From Lentimicrobium sp. (GTDB lineage: Bacteria; Bacteroidota; Bacteroidia; Flavobacteriales; Flavobacteriaceae), in contig JAEMQE010000055.1 in NCBI GenBank assembly GCA_022758945.1, positions 1 through 11,757 on the forward strand: a stretch of DNA of 11,757 nt, written 5' to 3'. Positions 1-4,978 of the stretch are shown piece after piece. The notes under the pieces were generated by a model that was not told the DNA's origin, searched no databases, and saw only the letters and a program-made list of their open reading frames with translations. Within the stretch, counting starts at the first letter, position 1. The number at the start of each line of letters is the position of its first letter. The position numbers were made by a program, and so were the translations under genes.

Positions 1-718
1 ATCCTTTTCCGAAAGTCATTATTCGAGCGAAAACTTTGTCCTGCAAACCCAACATTTGAACCAACCCTTCACCGTTTTCTCCAAAAACTCCCAACGAATG
101 CGCTTCGTCAACCACTAAATAACAATTGTATTTATTGGAAACGGCAACCAATTCTTCCATATTCGGACAATCTCCATCCATAGAAAAAACGGTTTCAGTA
201 ACGATATAGACTTCGTTAATTAAAGCATCTCGACTGCGCTCGATGTGACAGCGCTGGATTATTCTTTCCAAGTCCTCAAAATCATTATGCTTAAATTTAT
301 AAGGCTTGGCATTCGAAAGCTGGATTCCGTCGCGAATAGAAGCATGACAGAGTTCGTCATACAAAATCAAGTCCCCTTTTTGCGGAACGGAACTAAAAAA
401 TCCCACATTGGCATCGTAACCTGAATTAAAAATCAACGCACTTTCAGATTGATGGAATTTTGAAATATAATCTTCCGCTTCTTGATAAACTTTGTGATTT
501 CCTGATATCAATCGAGAGCCTGTTGCTCCATTTTGGGCGCAATCGACATTCATTAAATACTGATGTGTTTTCTCGAAAATGGCTTTGCTTTTAGAAAACC
601 CAATGTAATCATTCGAGGCGAAATCAATTAAATTATTCCTCACTGGTAATTGTCTCAACGAATTATTTTGTAAACGGAGATTTAATTTATTAGACAGATT
701 TAGTGGTAGTTTTTTCAT
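1..718 (-). CDS. bioF: BioF-like 8-amino-7-oxononanoate synthase (alpha-oxoamine synthase), 3' end cut by window edge
   Basis: The first 239 residues of a fold-type I PLP enzyme are visible. In the alpha-oxoamine synthase family, BioF condenses pimeloyl-ACP/CoA with alanine in biotin synthesis. Motifs in order: NDYIG (36-40), a GSRL/SG segment (67-73), FNSGYDAN (97-104), the PLP-stacking His125 in DELCHAS, TETVFSMDGD (174-183), VDEAH (203-207, with Asp204 and His207) and TFGKG (235-239). Lys238 aligns with the PLP-binding Lys236 of E. coli BioF (from memory), so the window ends just after the catalytic lysine. The ATG at 718-716 shares ATGA with the stop of the upstream gene, which indicates translational coupling. 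Residues 157-164 (CHIERSRD) come from a palindromic repeat and look like an insertion. Glycine C-acetyltransferase (Kbl) or another alpha-oxoamine synthase is possible; downstream bioD/bioA would settle it. Family certain, exact substrate moderately so. Confidence 0.8.
   Translation of the reverse strand, partial: MKKLPLNLSNKLNLRLQNNSLRQLPVRNNLIDFASNDYIGFSKSKAIFEKTHQYLMNVDCAQNGATGSRLISGNHKVYQEAEDYISKFHQSESALIFNSGYDANVGFFSSVPQKGDLILYDELCHASIRDGIQLSNAKPYKFKHNDFEDLERIIQRCHIERSRDALINEVYIVTETVFSMDGDCPNMEELVAVSNKYNCYLVVDEAHSLGVFGENGEGLVQMLGLQDKVFARIMTFGKG
226..250. repeat. REP-like imperfect palindrome inserted in the BioF-like coding sequence
   Basis: A 25-nt element begins CATCTCGACT and ends CTCGATGTGACA on the plus strand. 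Two TCGA tetramers flank a six-base centre (CTGCGC), with outer bases that partly pair (CAt/aTG). It is visibly more GC-rich than its surroundings. A second, 5-bp inverted repeat, GCGCT/AGCGC, lies at 236-254. Read on the coding strand, the element gives exactly eight codons (CHIERSRD, residues 157-164). From memory, closely similar sequences recur as dispersed short repeats in Flavobacteria and other Bacteroidota, mostly between genes. No second copy was noticed in this window, so calling it a dispersed repeat rests on recollection rather than on this sequence. Confidence 0.6.
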
Positions 719-1242
719 ATACTTAGATTGTCTATCCATTTTGAATTCCCTTTTTCAGTAGCATCTAATAAATCAATATTTAGTTTTTTAGCTATTTCAA
801 CAGAAAATTTTCTCGCTGCTTCTTCATTTTCAAAAGAATACATTTTAAAATGCCTATTTACTTTATACCAAAGATTTGTCCCAAAAGAGTCATCCTTATT
901 TTTAAAAAATGAAACGTATTCAAATTCTGCCGCTTTTGTCTTTGAATCATAGGTAAAAGGCCCAACAATATATCTTGAGACTATAGTATTAGTATCAAGA
1001 TCAACTAACATATTAAAAGTTGCTGAAAATTGCAATCCTTTACCAAAACAAAACCCTCCAATTGCAATAGTTGATGCAAGCCTTTTTAAAAAACCGATTA
1101 ACGAAAGATCAGAAAAGGCATTATTAAACAACAAAATCAAGAGATAGATAAAAATGCTGTAAAAAACAGATGCAAGTATTAATTCATACCACTTCCGTTT
1201 GCCTTCAAACACACAAACTTCATAGTCTTTTATCTTATCCAT
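715..1242 (-). CDS. Hypothetical two-helix membrane protein, translationally coupled to the BioF-like gene
   Basis: A 175-residue protein that I do not recognise. Two hydrophobic segments, about 18-39 and 48-67, are separated by a short polar loop (NNAFSD). Before the first helix is a basic stretch (GKRKW, 14-18), suggesting the N-terminus is cytoplasmic. The remaining ~105 residues form a soluble domain rich in beta-type sequence with aromatic motifs (FEYVSFF, LWYKVNRHFKMYSF) and a final amphipathic helix (NEEAARKFSVEIAKKL). This is reminiscent of small membrane-anchored beta-barrel domains, but that is only an impression. I chose the ATG at 1242. An in-frame TTG at 1269 would extend the protein by nine residues, but it lies inside the atpC terminator hairpin. 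The stop TGA overlaps the next start (ATGA, 718-715), so the protein is probably made together with the BioF-like enzyme. Confidence 0.75.
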   Translation of the reverse strand: MDKIKDYEVCVFEGKRKWYELILASVFYSIFIYLLILLFNNAFSDLSLIGFLKRLASTIAIGGFCFGKGLQFSATFNMLVDLDTNTIVSRYIVGPFTYDSKTKAAEFEYVSFFKNKDDSFGTNLWYKVNRHFKMYSFENEEAARKFSVEIAKKLNIDLLDATEKGNSKWIDNLSI

Positions 1243-1246
1243 AGTA

Positions 1247-1254
1247 CAAAAATA
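1247..1254 (-). promoter_or_regulatory. Candidate Bacteroidota -7 promoter box upstream of the membrane-protein gene
   Basis: On the minus strand the sequence TATTTTTG matches the Bacteroidota -7 consensus TAnnTTTG exactly. It ends four bases before the ATG at 1242, so a transcript would start at or very near the start codon and be almost leaderless. The nearest TTTG (1270-1267) is only 12 nt upstream, shorter than the usual spacing to the -33 box, and an AT-rich stretch produces such matches by chance. Its position just after the atpC terminator supports it. Confidence 0.35.
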
Positions 1255-1257
1255 AAT

Positions 1258-1289
1258 AAAAAACGCCAAACATTACTGCTTGGCGTTTT
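1258..1289 (-). terminator. Rho-independent terminator after atpC
   Basis: A perfect 10-bp inverted repeat, AAAACGCCAA (1260-1269) and TTGGCGTTTT (1280-1289), encloses a 10-nt loop. In the minus-strand transcript the stem runs into six consecutive U residues (1263-1258). It lies 21 nt beyond the atpC stop codon and ends the atpD-atpC unit. It also overlaps the possible TTG start of the following gene, an argument against that start. Confidence 0.9.
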
Positions 1290-1309
1290 AGTATAAATTG
1301 AAAATTGTC

Positions 1310-1591
1310 TTAGTCGGCTAAAACAATTACTTTATTGTCTTTCATTTCGATAGTTCCTGAATTGATAGCTAAAGTGTAGTTTTGATCGTTTACTTTCGTA
1401 AATAACCCTTCGGACTCGCTGCTGAACTTGAAACTAGGAGCTGTAATTTTTACAAGTCCTTTTTGAAGTAATGAAACTATTGGCGCGTGATTATTCAACA
1501 TTTGAAAATGTCCATCCACTCCTGGAAGTGAAATGGAAGTTATTTCGCCTGAAAATAATTTTGCTTCTGGTGATACTATTTCTAAAATCAT
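1310..1591 (-). CDS. atpC: F1Fo ATP synthase epsilon subunit, short form
   Basis: This 93-residue protein is the central-stalk epsilon subunit, which links the rotating gamma subunit to the c-ring at the cytoplasmic face of the membrane. The N-terminal signature is clear: MILEIVSPEAKLFSGE, then LPGVDGHFQMLNNHAPIVSLLQKG, the typical GxxGxxxxLxxHxP pattern of the beta-sandwich domain. The chain ends with the last strand (MKDNKVIVLAD). The C-terminal two-helix domain present in the ~135-140-residue epsilon of E. coli is absent. A natural TAA stop and a terminator follow, so this is a short form and not a truncation. That domain carries out epsilon inhibition in other bacteria, so the enzyme presumably lacks that mode of control. 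The gene follows atpD after a 74-nt spacer with a large hairpin. Confidence 0.95.
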   Translation of the reverse strand: MILEIVSPEAKLFSGEITSISLPGVDGHFQMLNNHAPIVSLLQKGLVKITAPSFKFSSESEGLFTKVNDQNYTLAINSGTIEMKDNKVIVLAD

Positions 1592-1599
1592 AATTAGTT

Positions 1600-1662
1600 A
1601 ATTACGAATTTAAAATTACAAATTACAAATTGCTATTAATTCGTAATTCGTAATTCATAATT
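1600..1662 (-). repeat. Heptad-repeat inverted repeat (long hairpin) between atpD and atpC
   Basis: The spacer consists largely of 7-nt units. On the plus strand, AATTACA repeats at 1614-1631 and AATTCGT/AATTCAT at 1638-1662, with an AATTACGAATT block at 1600-1610. The two halves pair as a 19-position stem (1613-1631 with 1638-1656) around a six-base loop (1632-1637). The only non-Watson-Crick positions are 1627/1642, 1620/1649 and 1613/1656. These are A/C on the plus strand and therefore U-G pairs in the minus-strand mRNA, so the RNA stem is uninterrupted. There is no U-tract, so it is not a standard terminator. A role as RNA processing or stability element, attenuator, or mobile REP-type repeat is inferred. 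Confidence 0.75.
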
Positions 1663-1665
1663 CTA

Positions 1666-3177
1666 TTACGCTTCTGCCAACATTTTTTCTCCTGCTTCGA
1701 TAGCGTCTTCAATGGTTCCTTTAAGGTTGAAAGCTGCTTCTGGCAAGTGATCTAATTTTCCGTCAATGATCATATTAAATCCTTTGATGGTGTCTTTAAT
1801 GTCAACCAAAACTCCTTTTAATCCTGTAAATTGTTCTGCTACGTGGAAAGGTTGTGACAAGAAACGTTGTACACGTCTAGCTCTTGAAACCGCCAATTTA
1901 TCGTCTTCAGAAAGTTCTTCCATACCTAGAATCGCAATAATATCTTGCAATTGTTTGTATTTTTGAAGAATCTCTTTTACTCTTTGTGCACAGTCATAAT
2001 GCTCATCACCAATAATTTGTGGAGTCAAGATTCTAGAAGTTGAATCCAATGGGTCAACCGCAGGATAAATCCCTAACTCAGCAATTTTACGAGACAATAC
2101 TGTAGTAGCATCTAAGTGAGCAAATGTTGTAGCTGGAGCCGGGTCAGTTAAATCATCCGCAGGAACGTAAACCGCTTGTACCGATGTAATAGATCCTTTA
2201 TTTGTTGATGTAATACGTTCTTGCATCGCTCCCATTTCGGTAGCCAATGTTGGTTGGTATCCTACTGCAGATGGCATACGTCCTAAAAGTGCCGAAACCT
2301 CAGAACCTGCTTGTGTAAAACGGAAGATATTATCCACGAAGAACAATACATCTTTACCTTGATCTGAACCTGCTCCATCACGGAAATATTCTGCGATAGA
2401 TAATCCTGACAAGGCTACACGAGCACGAGCTCCAGGAGGTTCGTTCATTTGTCCGAAAACGAAAGTAGCTTTAGACTCTCTCATTCCTGGCATATCTACT
2501 TTAGATAAATCCCATCCACCTTCTTCCATAGAGTGCATAAAAGCATCTCCGTATTTTATAATTCCTGACTCTAACATCTCACGAAGTAAGTCATTTCCTT
2601 CACGTGTTCTTTCTCCTACTCCTGCGAATACTGAAAGTCCACCGTGACCTTTTGCTATATTGTTGATCAACTCTTGAATCAATACTGTTTTACCAACACC
2701 TGCACCACCAAACAATCCAATTTTTCCTCCTTTTGAGTAAGGCTCAATCAAATCGATAACTTTAATACCTGTGAATAAAACTTCTGATGAAGTGGATAAA
2801 TCTTCGAATTTTGGAGCTGGTCTGTGAATAGACATTCCGTTTTCACCGTCTTTTGGCAAGTTTCCAAGACCATCAATGGCATCACCGATTACGTTGAACA
2901 AACGTCCGTAAACATCTGCTCCGATTGGCATTTGGATTGGATTTCCAGTTCCAACTACTTCATAACCTCTGCTCAAACCGTCTGTTGAATCCATTGAGAT
3001 GGTACGAACGGTGTTTTCACCGATGTGAGATTGTACTTCAAGAACTAATAAAGTTCCGTCTTTTTTTGTGATTTCTAATGAATCATAAATTTTTGGAAGT
3101 TCAACATCTTTTCCGTTAAAAACTACATCGACAACTGGTCCGATGATTTGGGCAACTTTTCCTATTACTTTTGACAT
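1666..3177 (-). CDS. atpD: F1Fo ATP synthase catalytic beta subunit
   Basis: This 503-residue protein is the catalytic subunit of the F1 head, where ADP and phosphate are joined at the alpha-beta interfaces. Visible motifs: the P-loop GGAGVGKT (157-164), the GERTREGND segment with catalytic Glu189, QMNEPPGARARVA (243-255), the Walker B strand ending in Asp282 (FFVDN), GRMPSAVGYQPTLATEMG (299-316), VYVPADDLTDPAP (337-349), and EELSEDD (420-426), a variant of the DELSEED lever. It is about 40 residues longer than E. coli beta (460). Much of the excess is an insertion at about 205-237 (KYGDAFMHSMEEGGWDLSKV and the following residues) just before the MNEPPG segment. The other ATP synthase genes are not adjacent; a separate atpD-atpC pair is the arrangement I recall for Bacteroidota. 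A consensus promoter lies upstream. Confidence 0.98.
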   Translation of the reverse strand: MSKVIGKVAQIIGPVVDVVFNGKDVELPKIYDSLEITKKDGTLLVLEVQSHIGENTVRTISMDSTDGLSRGYEVVGTGNPIQMPIGADVYGRLFNVIGDAIDGLGNLPKDGENGMSIHRPAPKFEDLSTSSEVLFTGIKVIDLIEPYSKGGKIGLFGGAGVGKTVLIQELINNIAKGHGGLSVFAGVGERTREGNDLLREMLESGIIKYGDAFMHSMEEGGWDLSKVDMPGMRESKATFVFGQMNEPPGARARVALSGLSIAEYFRDGAGSDQGKDVLFFVDNIFRFTQAGSEVSALLGRMPSAVGYQPTLATEMGAMQERITSTNKGSITSVQAVYVPADDLTDPAPATTFAHLDATTVLSRKIAELGIYPAVDPLDSTSRILTPQIIGDEHYDCAQRVKEILQKYKQLQDIIAILGMEELSEDDKLAVSRARRVQRFLSQPFHVAEQFTGLKGVLVDIKDTIKGFNMIIDGKLDHLPEAAFNLKGTIEDAIEAGEKMLAEA

Positions 3178-3260
3178 TGCTTATGTATTTATTAAATAGC
3201 TATTCAGGTTTATGAAGTACAGCTAATCGAAACTAATCGACTGGATGCGATTTCAGTGCG

Positions 3261-3291
3261 CAAAGGTAATTTTTTAAAATATAAAAATCAA
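3261..3291 (-). promoter_or_regulatory. Bacteroidota-type promoter of atpD-atpC
   Basis: On the minus strand TACCTTTG (3268-3261) is an exact TAnnTTTG -7 box. A TTG at 3291-3289 is the -33 element, with 20 nt between them. Upstream are alternating A and T tracts (3292-3315), which could act as an UP-like element. Transcription should start around 3255, giving a leader of roughly 75-80 nt. The leader carries a direct repeat of an octamer (CTAATCGA on the plus strand, 3223-3230 and 3233-3240), spaced 10 nt start to start. No Shine-Dalgarno sequence precedes the ATG. Confidence 0.75.
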
Positions 3292-3371
3292 TACTTTTTT
3301 TATAAAAAAAAAGACTGTTTTTAATGGTCTGTTCACATAAGAGAAATTAATCCCCAAAAGTGATTAAAAAC

Positions 3372-3400
3372 AAAAAAACCACCACGTTACCGTGATGGTT
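3372..3400 (-). terminator. Rho-independent terminator after the SGNH lipoprotein gene
   Basis: The arms AACCACCACG (3377-3386) and CGTGATGGTT (3391-3400) enclose a 4-nt loop (TTAC). The single mismatch in DNA is a U-G pair in the minus-strand RNA, giving a continuous 10-bp stem. It is followed by seven U residues (3378-3372). It lies 22 nt past the stop codon at 3423 and separates the receptor/lipoprotein unit from the atpD promoter. Confidence 0.9.
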
Positions 3401-3422
3401 ATTATAAATTACCGTTTTTAAT

Positions 3423-4943
3423 TTAAAGGGTGCTTGGAAACAAAATTCTATAATCGGCTAGACTTACTCCTTTAAGATTTGATCCGTATTTTAAATTTAT
3501 AGCTTCAATGAATTTATTTGCAATTAATGCATATCCTCTTGGAGAAGGATGAACACCATCTGTAGAAAAACCACCACCTGTTATATAATCGCCAGTTACT
3601 GTAAATCCGTTAGCCGAGATTCCGCCGTTTGCAATTTGAGTCATCAAAGCATTTGCATCAACAAAAGCCAATCCTTTTGCAGTTGCCACACTTAAAATTT
3701 TTGCGTTATAAGAATCAGTGGCCGCTTTTACCAATGCAACTTCACTTGCTGTTAACGTTGAGCTGTCATTCATTGGATAAGTAACCCCAATAGTGTTATT
3801 AGTAGCTGGATAGCCTGGCTGAGAAGTTCCAATTGAAACACCTGCGGTTAATAATATATAATCTCTAGATGCTACAGCATTGCTTGCATGACGAGCCTTG
3901 CCATATAAATTTCCTAGAAATGCAGCCGTTGCTGGTGGATATCCTGCTTGAGTAAATCCTCCTGTATATAAAGCAGTAGCGTCATAAGCCAACATTTCAT
4001 CTGATATTAAAAGTGGATTCTTAGAACTAACAGTTAATGTTTGGAAACGAGCTGGCTGCCCAGCAAATGCCAACATGTCGTTCATAGCTTTAAATAATGG
4101 ATTTAACTGTCCAACTTGCGTTGCGTTCAAAGGCACAGGGTTTGTAGCTATGTAAGTAAAAAAAGGCACTGTGTTTACATAAGGTATATTTGCAATCACA
4201 CCCTTTGCTCCTGCAGAAGTTAAGGTGTTTACCAATGCATCGTATGTAGCATCAAAACCGACACCTGCAGCTCCTGAAGAAGGTGTTAATGGATTTGTTC
4301 CGTCTCCTCCAGATGTTGCATATCCTAAAACATCATTGTTGCCTATCCAAAGTGAAAAGAATGTTGGCGTTTGAGACATTGCATAAGCTAAAACTGAAGT
4401 AGTAGCATTTGGAGCAAATCGAACATAATATGGATTTGCAGTTCCTACAGAAAGTCCCGCTGCACTACCATAGCTTGGTGATAATAAATGGAAACTTTTA
4501 GCTCCCGGAACTCCACAGTTGTTGTAAGGTCCGGCTGCTGCTATTGAGGTCAGAATCTCTGTTGATGGAGTTCCGGCAACCGGAACAGGAGCTTTTCCAC
4601 CAGTTGAAGCCATTCTCGGTCCAGAATATTGAACTCCATTAATTTTAAATCCGCCAATATTATCAGCCATAAATGGAATTTTAAATGCTCCACCTCCCAC
4701 TGTTGCAAACTGTTGTGCCAATATATTTGTGTAAGAAACTTTTTGCCCTTCAATAAATAAAGCGCCGTCTGAATATCCTGCAGTTAAAGAGTTCCCTAAA
4801 GATACATATTTAGTGAAAATTGCCGTTCCTGCAGTTGGTGGTAATCCGTCTGATGTATTATAAACTACGGTTGCAACATCATTATTATTACATGCTACAA
4901 AGGTTAAAGAAACCAATACTAGCCATTTGAAATTTTTTATCAT
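3423..4943 (-). CDS. SGNH/GDSL-family hydrolase lipoprotein paired with a TonB-dependent receptor
   Basis: A 506-residue lipoprotein with a lipase signal peptide: basic start MIKNFK, hydrophobic stretch, then LTFVAC with lipidated Cys18. It should sit on the outer membrane. All four SGNH blocks are visible. Block I is YVSLGNSLTAGYSDG with nucleophile Ser52; the usual GDS is GNS here. Block II is NNCGVPGAKS (141-150). Block III is IGNND with Asn203. Block V is STDGVHPSPRG with Asp462 and His465, completing the Ser-Asp-His triad. These enzymes cleave ester bonds in lipids, acylated sugars or similar compounds; the substrate cannot be read from the sequence. The protein is much longer than simple SGNH esterases (~200-250 residues), with long Gly/Ala/Ser/Thr-rich segments between blocks III and V. 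It follows the receptor gene by 35 nt and ends the unit, so the two probably act together at the outer membrane. Confidence 0.88.
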   Translation of the reverse strand: MIKNFKWLVLVSLTFVACNNNDVATVVYNTSDGLPPTAGTAIFTKYVSLGNSLTAGYSDGALFIEGQKVSYTNILAQQFATVGGGAFKIPFMADNIGGFKINGVQYSGPRMASTGGKAPVPVAGTPSTEILTSIAAAGPYNNCGVPGAKSFHLLSPSYGSAAGLSVGTANPYYVRFAPNATTSVLAYAMSQTPTFFSLWIGNNDVLGYATSGGDGTNPLTPSSGAAGVGFDATYDALVNTLTSAGAKGVIANIPYVNTVPFFTYIATNPVPLNATQVGQLNPLFKAMNDMLAFAGQPARFQTLTVSSKNPLLISDEMLAYDATALYTGGFTQAGYPPATAAFLGNLYGKARHASNAVASRDYILLTAGVSIGTSQPGYPATNNTIGVTYPMNDSSTLTASEVALVKAATDSYNAKILSVATAKGLAFVDANALMTQIANGGISANGFTVTGDYITGGGFSTDGVHPSPRGYALIANKFIEAINLKYGSNLKGVSLADYRILFPSTL

Positions 4944-4978
4944 AATCTTATATTTTTATAAATTTTTGACTGATTTAA

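Noticed and set aside
1243..1269. Upstream TTG start adding nine residues to the small membrane protein
   Set aside because: The TTG lies in the atpC terminator stem and the extension is encoded by its U-tract; the ATG at 1242 with a -7 box just upstream is better.
3301..3335. Possible second terminator (AGAC/GTCT) upstream of atpD
   Set aside because: The stem is only about 4 bp with a long loop; the strong hairpin at 3372-3400 already explains termination.
4550..4753. 67-codon minus-strand reading frame within the SGNH lipoprotein gene
   Set aside because: It is another frame of a well-supported gene and its product has no recognisable motif.
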